Source of the DNA: Gemmatimonadota bacterium
GTDB lineage: Bacteria > Latescibacterota > UBA2968
Reading direction: 5' to 3'
DNA: 50,219 nucleotides
Assembly (NCBI GenBank): GCA_009838845.1
Contig: VXRD01000045.1
Location: 1-50,219 of the forward strand
Position 1 is the first letter of the stretch, and the number at the start of each line of letters is the position of its first letter. The position numbers and the translations under genes were made by a program. Below, in pieces: positions 16,602-26,077 of the stretch. A model generated the notes under the pieces. The model worked only from the letters and a program-made list of their open reading frames with translations. It was not told where the DNA came from and ran no database searches.

Positions 16602-17798
16602 TTACTGTGCCTCTTCTTCTCCACCGCCCATTGGATTGAGGATGCGATCAATCTGGTCTTCGCAATATTTCTTGTATTGGCGATTCCCAACCCCTTTTTT
16701 GTAGTGCGAAATCGCTCTTTCTTTTTGGCCAAGCTCGCGATAACAATCGCCCAGAATGACATTGGCGGGCACTCTCCATTTAGATGAAGACACGGCTTTA
16801 TTGGCGTGCCTGATCGCATTTTGGTATTGCTTGAGTCCAAAATAGGGTTCAGCTATCCGATAGTTTACCTCGGCTGTATTCTTAATGCCCAGTGCCCTTT
16901 TGTAGGAAGCAACAGCATTTGTGTACTGTCTGGCATCTGAATAGGCTTTGCCAAGTGCTGTGTGAACATCTGCATTCTTGGGATCAACCTGTGCTGCTTT
17001 TGAAAGCACGGAGATCGCTTTGCTATTTTGCTTCATCGCCTGATAGACCACTGCCAGATTCAGGCGAGATCTCGTATCTTTTGCATCCGCTTGAATCGCC
17101 TTTAAGTACGCGCTTGCTGCACTGCTATTTTTTCCTGTCGCCCTGAAGAGATCACCCAAACCGCGATGGGCTTTGCCATAGTTCGGATTCAGCTCAATGG
17201 CTGTTTCAAGTGCTTCGCGCGCGGCATTCACACTGCGAGCACTTCTATGTGCCAGACCCAAATTGTAAAATACGGTCGCATCTGAAGGATCGACTTGCGT
17301 GGCACTTTCATACTGAGCCGCAGCTGCCTTGTAATTGCGCCGCCTGAACAACGTGGTGCCTTCTTGAAGATAAGCCACCTTTAACCTATCCCGTGCTTTG
17401 CCGTCGGCAAAACTGGGATCAATCGACAGCACCTTTTGCATGCTCGCCTGGGCGCCTGTATAGTCTTTGGTCTGCAATTGCAATTCGCCCATCTCAAAAT
17501 AAGCAGCTGCGTAATCCGTCTTGATTGAAGTCGCCATTTGATAAGCTTCTATGGCCTTTGTGTAATTGCGGAGCTTTCGATATGTCGTGCCTATCGCGCG
17601 ATATGCCTGCGCGTTTTTAGCATCGATTTTTACAGCTTCCTCAAAAGCTACGAGTGCTTTTTGATACTGTCTTTTTTTGTATAACTCCTGTCCGGCATTG
17701 TACTTTTCCGCTGATTCGGGACTCACAACCTGTGCAAGGGCAGAGCCAGCCATTAGCACAGACAATGAAAGCATCGCAAGGAAGGAACGCATGGACAT
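16602..17798 (-). CDS. Secreted/periplasmic TPR-repeat protein
   Basis: A 398-residue protein. The start ATG 17798 (MSMRSFLAM) lies 7 bp after AGGAG. A signal peptide MSMRSFLAMLSLSVLMAGSALA is followed by about nine to ten 34-residue TPR units (for example ALVAFEEAVKIDAKNAQAYR, AASAYLKAIQADAKD, AVASYKRALGIKNT). The acidic tail ends in MGGGEEEAQ. TPRs bind partner proteins, so a scaffold in the periplasm or at the outer membrane is likely. It follows TonB in the energy-transduction cluster but has a terminator in front, so it may be a separate unit. Its length equals that of the other TPR protein of the cluster (398). Confidence 0.85.
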   Translation of the reverse strand: MSMRSFLAMLSLSVLMAGSALAQVVSPESAEKYNAGQELYKKRQYQKALVAFEEAVKIDAKNAQAYRAIGTTYRKLRNYTKAIEAYQMATSIKTDYAAAYFEMGELQLQTKDYTGAQASMQKVLSIDPSFADGKARDRLKVAYLQEGTTLFRRRNYKAAAAQYESATQVDPSDATVFYNLGLAHRSARSVNAAREALETAIELNPNYGKAHRGLGDLFRATGKNSSAASAYLKAIQADAKDTRSRLNLAVVYQAMKQNSKAISVLSKAAQVDPKNADVHTALGKAYSDARQYTNAVASYKRALGIKNTAEVNYRIAEPYFGLKQYQNAIRHANKAVSSSKWRVPANVILGDCYRELGQKERAISHYKKGVGNRQYKKYCEDQIDRILNPMGGGEEEAQ

Positions 17799-17910
17799 GG
17801 GGAATCTCCTGTATTTTGAACCTTTACAAAGACTTAAAATTCGGATTAGGCAGTATATATTGTAAAATTTCGGCGTATATGTCAAGTATTGTTTACATAT
17901 TTACACAAAA

Positions 17911-17942
17911 AAGGCCATTGTACACCCTGCACAATGGCCTTT
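17911..17942 (-). terminator. Intrinsic terminator after tonB
   Basis: An 11-bp stem AAGGCCATTGT/ACAATGGCCTT (17911-17921 with 17932-17942 approximately) with a T-rich run on the minus strand, 26 bp after the TonB stop. Confidence 0.9.
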
Positions 17943-17967
17943 CGCAAATCAAAATAGCCACCTTACC

Positions 17968-18615
17968 TTAGTTCAAGCGGAAAGACATCGGCTGTGTCAT
18001 CCAAACAGAAACCGGCTTGTCATTTTGTTGGGCTGGTTCAAACCTGAATTGCAGAACAGCATCAATCGCCGCTTGACGGAAAATTTCTTGACCTCTAAGT
18101 ACAGTCACATTGCTTACCCGACCATTCTTATCAACCAAAAACTTCAAAAACACTTTTCCAGTCAACCCGGCTTTGCGGGCAATTTCAGGATATTTAGGAT
18201 TTACCTGATGTTTGACTTTTGGTTTTTGCTCAACCATATAAAACTCGAGGATTTCTTCTTCTTCCTCATATGAACCCGGCGGCGGTGGCGGCGGCATATC
18301 GACCATTGCATCGTCAAAATCGAGATCAGTACTCTCAATAGTCACGTCATCGGGCACATCGTCGCTCTCTGTTTCAATTGGCACAGCAGGTCGCGGCGGC
18401 GGCGGCGGACGTTTAATCTGACGAGTTTCTGGAATATCCACATTTTCAATAATGATCTGTTTCTTCTTGCGATCACTCGCAGAGGCTTCAAAAGTTGGAA
18501 AAATCACAGCCACGGCGGTGTGCAGGACAAACGTGACCAATGTGCAATATCCAAAAACCTTATTATAAGAACGTCGCAAATCGGCTTCTGGTGCTTTTCC
18601 CCGAATCATTGCCAT
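17968..18615 (-). CDS. tonB: TonB-family energy transducer
   Basis: A 215-residue TonB protein. A cytoplasmic N-terminus is followed by a membrane anchor (about 20-40, FGYCTLVTFVLHTAVAVIF), a Pro-rich linker with PPPPPRPAVP and PPPPPP, an acidic stretch EEEEE, and a C-terminal TonB domain (about 140-215): PKYPEIARKAGLTGKVFLKF, then AVLQFRFEPA and KPVSVWM. It passes proton-motive force from ExbB/ExbD to outer-membrane receptors. The start ATG 18615 is 3 bp from the upstream ExbD stop, with GAGGGG as ribosome site. It is the last gene before the terminator at 17911. Confidence 0.93.
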   Translation of the reverse strand: MAMIRGKAPEADLRRSYNKVFGYCTLVTFVLHTAVAVIFPTFEASASDRKKKQIIIENVDIPETRQIKRPPPPPRPAVPIETESDDVPDDVTIESTDLDFDDAMVDMPPPPPPGSYEEEEEILEFYMVEQKPKVKHQVNPKYPEIARKAGLTGKVFLKFLVDKNGRVSNVTVLRGQEIFRQAAIDAVLQFRFEPAQQNDKPVSVWMTQPMSFRLN

Positions 18616-18618
18616 AGC

Positions 18619-19026
18619 TTACCCCTCTCGGTTGGTCGCAAAGTTGATGCGCAGCGCATCGGCCTTGCGCAATTCTTCCATCACACTACTGATCAATCCA
18701 TAAGGCGCGCGGTAGTCACATTTGAGTGATACGACCATGCGGGGATCTTTGACACGGCGATCGTAAAAAATCCCGGCTATCTGATCGAGATTCGCCAGCT
18801 TGTCGTCAATATAGATTTTGCGATCAGCAGAAACCCATAGATAGTTGATGTGACGACGTTTCTTGAGTTCTTCGATTTTTTCGGCCTTGGGCATAATAAT
18901 GCCCGTCACGCGGTAGCGGACAAAAACCGTAGATACCATAAAGAAAATGAGCAGCAAAAAAGTAATGTCGGCCATAGACCCGGTGGGGATGCTGTGTGAG
19001 ACACCACCTTTTTTCTTAAAATTCAT
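18619..19026 (-). CDS. exbD: ExbD/TolR biopolymer transport protein (second)
   Basis: A 135-residue ExbD/TolR protein. A basic N-terminus with the motif IPTGSMADITFLLLIFFMVST contains the conserved membrane Asp needed for proton use. The periplasmic domain follows (about 50-135, including IYIDDKLANLDQI and VVSLKCDYRAPYGLISSVMEELRKADALRINFA). It works with ExbB as part of the proton channel that drives TonB. It lies 15 bp after the first ExbD and has the same membrane motif, so the pair is probably an old duplication that now forms a mixed channel. Confidence 0.93.
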   Translation of the reverse strand: MNFKKKGGVSHSIPTGSMADITFLLLIFFMVSTVFVRYRVTGIIMPKAEKIEELKKRRHINYLWVSADRKIYIDDKLANLDQIAGIFYDRRVKDPRMVVSLKCDYRAPYGLISSVMEELRKADALRINFATNREG

Positions 19027-19041
19027 GAAAACCTCCTGAAC

Positions 19042-19446
19042 TTACTCACTGGGCGAAGCGAGGGAAATTTTATCTGCCCCTGACAATTTAATCTCGTCGA
19101 GCACATCGATGAATTGCTCATAGGGCGTTTCTTCGTCTGCCTTTAATGAAATGATCAGCTTATCATTTTGCGCCAATCGCTGCTCAATATCTGCTCGAAG
19201 CATATTCAATGGGATACTCTGTTCCAAATTGATGAGAATATCCCCATTGACATTGACCCAGATGTTGCAAATATTTTTCTTCTGGATTTTCTTGGACTCG
19301 CCCGGCGGAGGCAAGTGCATACCAATACCCTTATCCTGGTTCATCGTGGTAGTCACCAGAAAAAACACCAGCAACAAAAATACGATATCAGCCATAGACC
19401 CGGTGGGGATTTCAGGTGAAGATTTTTCGCGTCGCTGAAGGGCCAT
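19042..19446 (-). CDS. exbD: ExbD/TolR biopolymer transport protein (first)
   Basis: A 134-residue ExbD/TolR protein. IPTGSMADIVFLLLVFFLVTTT carries the conserved Asp of the single membrane helix. The periplasmic part ends LIISLKADEETPYEQFIDVLDEIKLSGADKISLASPSE, the normal ExbD end. The start ATG is 3 bp after the ExbB stop, with AGGAGGAC (part of AAGGAGGACTAAAAC) as ribosome site. Confidence 0.94.
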   Translation of the reverse strand: MALQRREKSSPEIPTGSMADIVFLLLVFFLVTTTMNQDKGIGMHLPPPGESKKIQKKNICNIWVNVNGDILINLEQSIPLNMLRADIEQRLAQNDKLIISLKADEETPYEQFIDVLDEIKLSGADKISLASPSE

Positions 19447-19449
19447 GTT

Positions 19450-20070
19450 TTAGTCCTCCTTGCCGTAGCCCAACTGAATCAGGTCATCGACAAATTGATT
19501 GGAACTTTCCTGGAGATCGATGATGATCTTGTCAATCTTTGACAGGAAGAAATTGTATGCAGCCTGTACTGGAATAGCAACCACCAGGCCCGAAGCTGTT
19601 GTAATCAAAGCTTCAGAAATACCACCGGCCACAACACTGGGATCAACATCGCCAGCAGCGGCAATATCGTTAAAAGCCCGGATCATACCCGACACAGTGC
19701 CAAGGAAGCCGACAAGAGGTGCCAGGTTTGCGACCGTGGAAAGCCACACGAGACCACGCTCGAGAAAAGCCATTTCGATAGCACCGGATTCCTCAATCGA
19801 CTTTTCCACATGTTCAATACCGCGATCCAAACGCAACAACCCTGCGTGCAACACCGTAGCGACCGGGCCGCGCGTATTGGAACACAACTCGGCAGCACCT
19901 TCTGGCCCATTCTGCTTGAGGGCATCCTGAAGCTCTACCATAAACTCTTTGGCATTGATGTGTGCCTTAAAAAGCGTGTAAAAGCGCTCAATCATCACCA
20001 CAACACCAAAAAACAACATCACCAGCAACGGATACATAAAGTTTCCGCCTTTAATAAAAAGATCAACCAT
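19450..20070 (-). CDS. exbB: ExbB/TolQ/MotA proton channel protein
   Basis: A 206-residue ExbB/TolQ protein with three membrane helices: about 10-30 (MYPLLVMLFFGVVVMIERFYTLF), about 115-140 (LSTVANLAPLVGFLGTVSGMIRAF, the highly conserved channel block) and about 155-180 (ISEALITTASGLVVAIPVQAAYNF). It forms the proton-conducting pentamer around the ExbD helices and feeds TonB. It is preceded by a TPR gene 72 bp upstream and followed closely by two exbD genes. Confidence 0.95.
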   Translation of the reverse strand: MVDLFIKGGNFMYPLLVMLFFGVVVMIERFYTLFKAHINAKEFMVELQDALKQNGPEGAAELCSNTRGPVATVLHAGLLRLDRGIEHVEKSIEESGAIEMAFLERGLVWLSTVANLAPLVGFLGTVSGMIRAFNDIAAAGDVDPSVVAGGISEALITTASGLVVAIPVQAAYNFFLSKIDKIIIDLQESSNQFVDDLIQLGYGKED

Positions 20071-20142
20071 GCCACATCTCCCAGGTTAGGTTATGAATTA
20101 CGTGTGAATGCGAAAAAAATGGATTAACAACACAAAAGCCCT

Positions 20143-21339
20143 TTACTTTTTACCTTCGGTTTCCACCTCCTCCTTTTTCTTTTTACTACCTTCAAAAAAT
20201 TCTCGACGCTTCTTTTCTTCTTCTGTCAGGGGTGGATCAAGTGTCAGGATCATCGCGTTGGCATTGCCCTTCCACTGCGGGTCTTTCAACGCCCTTCGAT
20301 ACCATATCAAGGCATTGATCGAATCCTGTTTTGCACTTGAATTTTCCCACCTGTCAAAATAATGTTCGCCCCTCATATAGGGGTACCTGCCATTTTGGGG
20401 ATCTTGTTTCAATCCCTTATTGACCCACTTGAGACTCTCGGTCAACACAGCCAGTTCTTCTATCACTCCCAAATTGTCGGGCTGCATAGCGTGTAATTTT
20501 TCAAGCCGACCAACGACCCAGCTTTCGGATTTACTCAACCTCTTGCCCAATTTAATGGTCTCTTCCAGAAAGAAAACACTCGAGACATCATTTTGATACA
20601 ATTTTTCAAAGGCATCAAAGGCTTTATCATCATCGCCTCTCTGATCATACATACCCGCCAATTTTTCCAGCGTAGCATAATCATCGGGATTTATCTCCAG
20701 AACTTTTTCCATTTCGGCCAGAGCTTCGTCCTCGCCGCCTGTTCGCAGATGTAATTTACCAATCATATCCCGCACTTCGGGATCATCGGGAGCCAATTCA
20801 CCCCACTTTTTGGCATACTCCAATGCTTGTTCATAGTCTTCAGTTTCGACACTCAAACTGACCAGCGCGTGATAATATTTAATTTTCTCCTCTGCCGTGA
20901 GGTCAAATCCCAGCAACGCTTCATAAGCCCCAATGGCTTTATCGGGCTGTTCTTCTATAATATAGATGCGGGCCAATGCGATGTGTGCTATCTTCGTGTA
21001 TTTGCTTTTGGGGTCGAGTTCAACAGCTTTGTGCAACCAGGTAATCGCATCTTCGTATTTTTCTATTTCTTCGTACAACTTACCCAGGTATCGAGCTGTT
21101 GTTGATCTTTTGGGATTAAAACCCCACGATTTCAAAAATTGCGTTTCGGCATCTTCATATTGCTTGCTCTTGAGATATCGAGCACCAAAAGACAGGTGTT
21201 GACTGGCCTTCTTAATAGAATCAGCCTGTGTCATCTCGGGTTCGCCATCTTCGGCAAAACAGATTGACGCTGTACCCAGAAGAAAAAAACTGCAAAACAA
21301 AGCCGAAAAACCAGATCGGAATTTCCAATTTAAAATCAT
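20143..21339 (-). CDS. Secreted TPR protein leading the exbBDD-tonB cluster
   Basis: A 398-residue protein. ATG 21339 (MILNWKFRSG) has GGAG 9 bp upstream and gives a clean signal peptide ending FLLGTASICFA. Then come several TPR units (FGARYLKSKQYEDAETQFLKS, WLHKAVELDPKSKYTKIA, ALAEMEKVLEINPDDYATLEK and others) and a Lys/Glu-rich tail (GSKKKKEEVETEGKK). It lies at the head of the Ton cluster behind a good promoter. The role is not known; a periplasmic scaffold that links the Ton motor to its targets fits. TPR proteins next to ExbB/ExbD/TonB are common in FCB-type bacteria. Confidence 0.82.
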   Translation of the reverse strand: MILNWKFRSGFSALFCSFFLLGTASICFAEDGEPEMTQADSIKKASQHLSFGARYLKSKQYEDAETQFLKSWGFNPKRSTTARYLGKLYEEIEKYEDAITWLHKAVELDPKSKYTKIAHIALARIYIIEEQPDKAIGAYEALLGFDLTAEEKIKYYHALVSLSVETEDYEQALEYAKKWGELAPDDPEVRDMIGKLHLRTGGEDEALAEMEKVLEINPDDYATLEKLAGMYDQRGDDDKAFDAFEKLYQNDVSSVFFLEETIKLGKRLSKSESWVVGRLEKLHAMQPDNLGVIEELAVLTESLKWVNKGLKQDPQNGRYPYMRGEHYFDRWENSSAKQDSINALIWYRRALKDPQWKGNANAMILTLDPPLTEEEKKRREFFEGSKKKKEEVETEGKK

Positions 21340-21470
21340 GGTCCCAATCTCCATACTATATGGGGATGAAAAATCGCGGAAAACGACACATAACAGGCCG
21401 TTTTCCCTCCTTGAGAACAATATACAACCCACAGCAAAGAATAATGCGATTACAGGTACCAGGGCTGAAG

Positions 21471-21499
21471 AATCTAATGAATGAAAAAAAACCTGTCAA
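21471..21499 (-). promoter_or_regulatory. Promoter of the TPR-exbBDD-tonB cluster
   Basis: On the minus strand TTGACA (21494-21499) and TAGATT (21471-21476) are separated by exactly 17 bp. Transcription would start near 21464, about 125 bp before the TPR start. Confidence 0.72.
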
Positions 21500-21738
21500 G
21501 CCAAAATCTGCTTCAAATTAAACGAAATATAAATCAATAGAGTTCCCGGTATATCCAACACTGCAACAATGTTTTATGAGAAGTGTTAATTATCTCAGTT
21601 TTGAAAATGTAAGATAGCTAATTAACTAAAAGCGATATTAGAAGTTTGGGTTAATTAAAAATAAGAATATAAGCCGTAGAGATCGCTGTCAACCCCTTTT
21701 CCAGAGACCATTGAGAACAAAATTCTATTTCACGCATA
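21500..21738. other. AT-rich divergent intergenic region
   Basis: Part of a 460-bp gap (21340-21799) between the Ton cluster and the guaB leader. Both flanking promoters were found, but nothing else convincing: the stretch is markedly AT-rich, with runs such as TTAATTA and no long frame, tRNA fold or hairpin. It may be an upstream-activation region for one or both promoters. Confidence 0.5.
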
Positions 21739-21767
21739 TTGACAGAATAAAAGAGAAGCGGTATATT
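21739..21767 (+). promoter_or_regulatory. Consensus promoter of the guaB leader
   Basis: TTGACA (21739-21744), a 17-bp spacer and TATATT (21762-21767); the closest match to a sigma70 consensus seen in the window. It serves the short reading frame/RNA at 21800-21934 and, by read-through, guaB. Confidence 0.8.
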
Positions 21768-21799
21768 TGGCAAATCCAATCGCAATTTGGAGAACCATC

Positions 21800-21898
21800 A
21801 TGCACCAGAAGTTTTACACTTATTGTTGTCGCAAAAAACGGCGGGTTACACCGCCGCCAGGCCTCAGAGCGGAGTGTGTAACTGTGCCTGCCTCCTGA
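21800..21898 (+). CDS. Possible 32-residue leader peptide upstream of guaB
   Basis: A short frame [20 protein letters not shown]... ending [12 protein letters not shown] lies 7 bases before the ATG, the promoter about 35 bp before it, and the stop codon overlaps the first base of a terminator stem. The layout (promoter, small frame, terminator, gene) resembles an attenuator leader. The peptide has CC and RKKRR runs and resembles no family I know. The same bases can also form a pseudoknot, so the coding call is uncertain; it could be a structured RNA only. Confidence 0.4.
   Translation: MHQKFYTYCCRKKRRVTPPPGLRAECVTVPAS
21839..21890 (+). ncRNA. Predicted pseudoknotted leader RNA upstream of guaB
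   Basis: Stem 1 is CGGCGG/CCGCCG (21839-21844 with 21851-21856) with loop GTTACA. The loop plus one base, GTTACAC (21845-21851), is complementary to GTGTAAC (21876-21882). That strand is enclosed by a second stem CAGGC/GCCTG (21858-21862 with 21886-21890). A terminator follows. This is the shape of a small riboswitch or regulatory RNA; it does not match a class I can name. Confidence 0.45.
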
Positions 21899-21934
21899 AT
21901 CCCCTTGATGTGTCTGCGTCAAGGGGATTTTTGT
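21898..21934 (+). terminator. Intrinsic terminator / possible attenuator before guaB
   Basis: An 11-bp stem AATCCCCTTGA/TCAAGGGGATT (21898-21908 with 21919-21929), 10-base loop and TTTTTGT. It lies between the leader promoter and guaB, 68 bp before the guaB start. No alternative antiterminator pairing was found by eye. Confidence 0.9.
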
Positions 21935-21989
21935 ATTCGACTCAAAAGAGGGAAAATAATCCTCATCAACTTTCTCGACTTCACTATAG

Positions 21990-23486
<1,497 letters not shown>

Positions 23487-23488
23487 AA

Positions 23489-23590
23489 CGAATAGACGAA
23501 TAGACGAATAGACGAACCCCGCCCAACCACCCAAAATCAGTGCGAACTCCATTAGCAGATTCGCTGATTCGTTGATTCGCTGATTCGCTG
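23489..23590 (+). repeat. Dispersed element with 8-bp unit arms, copy 1
   Basis: Left arm: three CGAATAGA units plus CGAA (23489-23516). Core: C-rich CCCCGCCCAACCACCC then AAAATCAGT (about 23517-23550). Right arm: five 8-bp units, ATTAGCAG, ATTCGCTG, ATTCGTTG, ATTCGCTG, ATTCGCTG (23551-23590). It starts 2 bp after the guaB stop. Copy 2 at 48943-49045 has the same plan and a closely similar core. Confidence 0.88.
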
Positions 23591-23631
23591 ACCGGATGTC
23601 CTGAATTGCCATAAGTGCTGAGGATAACACC

Positions 23632-25290
23632 ATGCCAGACCGCCCCAACATTCTCGTCCTCATGACCGACCAGCAGCGCGCAGATGCCATGGGCTGCGCT
23701 GGAAATACAACAATCCGCACGCCCAACCTCGACGCGCTCGCCAGTTCAGGGATTCGCTTTGCACAGGCCGTCACGCCCACCCCCGTCTGCGTTGCTGCGC
23801 GCATGAGTTTTATCACCGGTCACAGAATGTCCCGACACCACTGGACAGACAACAGTGCGCTACCTGGTCCCTTACCCGAACTTCCCACCATCATGACGCT
23901 TCTTCTGCGCGCCGGGTACTGGACACAGGGCATTGGGAAAATGCACTTTCACGGTCGGCACTACGGCTTCCGAAATCTCCTCACAATGGAAGAAGGCATC
24001 GATCATTGGGTCAATGACGACTACATCCGCTATCTGCGAGAAAACAGTGTTCGCACCCGTTTTCCCAAAGGCATCCGCGACCTGCTCTTCTTCCAGCCCC
24101 AAACCTGTGGCATACCTGTTGAACACCACAAAAATACCTGGGTCGCCAACCGATCCATTGACTTTCTCCGCGAACACACGCGCTACCGCGCCAATCAACC
24201 CTTTTTCCTGTGGAGTTCCTGGATATCACCGCATCCGCCCTTTGCACCCTGCGAACCGTACGACGACATGTACGACCCCGCCGACATGGAACTTCCGCCC
24301 TTTGCCGACCGCCCTATCGAAACCCTGCCACCCAATTTTTACGGCAGCCGGGGACGTCTGGACGGTGCCCATCGCGACCCCGACCGCCTGCGCCGCCTGC
24401 GTGCCCTTTACTATGGCCTCATCTCTCATGTTGACGACGGCATTGGTCGCATTTTGAATGAACTCGAAACCCTCGGCCTATCCGATAACACTGTCATCCT
24501 CTTTGTCTCAGACCACGGTGAAATGATGGGCGAACACGGCCTTTCGCAAAAAAACTGCCCTTATGAATCCTCCGTCCGCATTCCATATCTCCTCCGCTGG
24601 CCCGGCAAAACGCGAGCGGGGCAACAATGCGATGACCTCGTCAGCCTGCTCGACTTCTTTCCCACCCTCATAGAAGAACTCGACCTCCAGTATCCAGAAG
24701 AACACGGCCCGTTACCAGGGGCGAATCTCCTGGGCACAACAGGTGGGGGCTTGGCAAAGCCTCGAGAATCCGCGATTATAGACTACAGCAAGGGCAAAGG
24801 ACGCTGGATTTCAGCGCGCAACCAGAAACACAAATACGCCTTTTTTGCCCACGGCGGAATCGAAGAACTCTACCACCTGGAAAACGATCCACACGAACAG
24901 CACAACCTCATCGCCGAAAACCCCGCATTGGCGTCAAAATTTCGCGATCAAATCACCGTCTGGGAACGACAATATGGCCTGAGTAATTCGCTTGACGGCG
25001 ATAGACTGCGCTCGTATCCCGGTCCGGCCCGCATTCCCACAGAAGAAGAATGCCGCACGGTCAACCTCAACGACGGGCCCTGGCCCAAACGCTTGCCGGA
25101 CGATGAAAAAGACAGTATCGAAACCTTTGCCGAAGCATTTACCCGTGCCATCGACAAAGAAACCACCTTATCACCCGACAAATTGAGCATCAAAAAATAT
25201 AAAGAACAAGTGCTCAAACGCGGTCCCCGAGATATCGCCGCAGAATCGCTTGAAGGCACACCATGGGAAGACGCCTGGCACAACGCATAA
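23632..25290 (+). CDS. Sulfatase with CxAxR active-site motif
   Basis: A 552-residue sulfatase, the longest here. Motifs: NILVLMTDQQRADAMG (metal Asp), C53-V-A-A-R-M-S-F-I-T-G, GIGKMHFHG, SSWISPHPPF and FVSDHGEMMGEHG. The active-site core is CxAxR, not CxPxR. Ala at this place is tolerated by some formylglycine-generating enzymes, so activity is still possible. The C-terminal 100 residues (after LRSYPGPARIPTEEECR) extend past the normal fold with a charged segment of unknown role. ATG 23632 follows GAGGA. It opens a five-gene plus-strand run; no signal peptide. Confidence 0.92.
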   Translation: MPDRPNILVLMTDQQRADAMGCAGNTTIRTPNLDALASSGIRFAQAVTPTPVCVAARMSFITGHRMSRHHWTDNSALPGPLPELPTIMTLLLRAGYWTQGIGKMHFHGRHYGFRNLLTMEEGIDHWVNDDYIRYLRENSVRTRFPKGIRDLLFFQPQTCGIPVEHHKNTWVANRSIDFLREHTRYRANQPFFLWSSWISPHPPFAPCEPYDDMYDPADMELPPFADRPIETLPPNFYGSRGRLDGAHRDPDRLRRLRALYYGLISHVDDGIGRILNELETLGLSDNTVILFVSDHGEMMGEHGLSQKNCPYESSVRIPYLLRWPGKTRAGQQCDDLVSLLDFFPTLIEELDLQYPEEHGPLPGANLLGTTGGGLAKPRESAIIDYSKGKGRWISARNQKHKYAFFAHGGIEELYHLENDPHEQHNLIAENPALASKFRDQITVWERQYGLSNSLDGDRLRSYPGPARIPTEEECRTVNLNDGPWPKRLPDDEKDSIETFAEAFTRAIDKETTLSPDKLSIKKYKEQVLKRGPRDIAAESLEGTPWEDAWHNA

Positions 25291-25333
25291 GCACTGAAAA
25301 AACCCATTCATATTAGATAGTCCGATTAATCCC

Positions 25334-26077
25334 ATGCCAGACTACGCCACTTTTGAAAACCGCTTAAAAAATATCGCGCACCCCGACATTGCCCATCGCA
25401 TCATTGGTCATATTCACGGTTATGCTTTTCATTGCCTCACAATTGGCAAACCCGCGCCATCAAAACCGAATATTCTCCTCTCGGCAGGTGTACACGGCGA
25501 TGAACCCGCGGGCGTCGAAGCCATCCTTCAATTTCTCGAACGCGATCTCGCAGATATAATCCAGCACTTTCACATCGTCGTTTTACCCTGTGTCAACCCT
25601 TCTGGATACGTCAACAACCAGCGAGAAAATATCCAGGGTGAAGACATCAATCGCGCTTTCAAAAACGAAGTCCCCGAATCCACCCTTGTCAAACAGCAGC
25701 TTGCGGGATATCGTTTTGACGTCTTTCTCGACATGCACGAAGATTACGACGCAACAGGTACTTATTTTTACGAAGGCAAACGCGATAGCGCGTGGTTGGC
25801 GCCAGCCATCGCGCACCGGGCAAAAAAAATCGGCCCCCTGGATGCGGATACCGCTGAAACCGATATCCCGCTTGCAGAGGGCGTCTTGCAAGTCGATCCC
25901 GCCTGGGGTGAAAGCGGTTTTACCTCTTATGTCTATATCCATCATGCCGACCACGTCATGATCACTGAAACATCATCCAACTGGCCTATGGATAGGCGAG
26001 CTAAAGTACACCTGCTCGCCCTTGACATGACCCTCGATCACTATTCGACGTCACTCAAAGGAGAACCACGTGAATAA
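25334..26077 (+). CDS. M14-family metallopeptidase / aspartoacylase-like deacylase
   Basis: A 247-residue zinc carboxypeptidase-like protein of the succinylglutamate desuccinylase/aspartoacylase group. Zinc ligands are H54 and E57 (GVHGDEPAG) and H135 (LDMHEDYD); the probable general base is E212 ([10 protein letters not shown]). [23 protein letters not shown] is the substrate-binding block. No signal peptide. Such enzymes cleave an N-acyl or C-terminal amide bond from small molecules. Its stop overlaps the start of the SGNH hydrolase by 8 bp, so the two are probably made together, and the cluster may strip acyl groups as well as sulfate from a substrate. Confidence 0.88.
   Translation: MPDYATFENRLKNIAHPDIAHRIIGHIHGYAFHCLTIGKPAPSKPNILLSAGVHGDEPAGVEAILQFLERDLADIIQHFHIVVLPCVNPSGYVNNQRENIQGEDINRAFKNEVPESTLVKQQLAGYRFDVFLDMHEDYDATGTYFYEGKRDSAWLAPAIAHRAKKIGPLDADTAETDIPLAEGVLQVDPAWGESGFTSYVYIHHADHVMITETSSNWPMDRRAKVHLLALDMTLDHYSTSLKGEPRE

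Noticed and set aside
21500-21738. tRNA or other classic RNA gene in the AT-rich gap
   Set aside because: No cloverleaf, GGTTCRA box or long stem was found.
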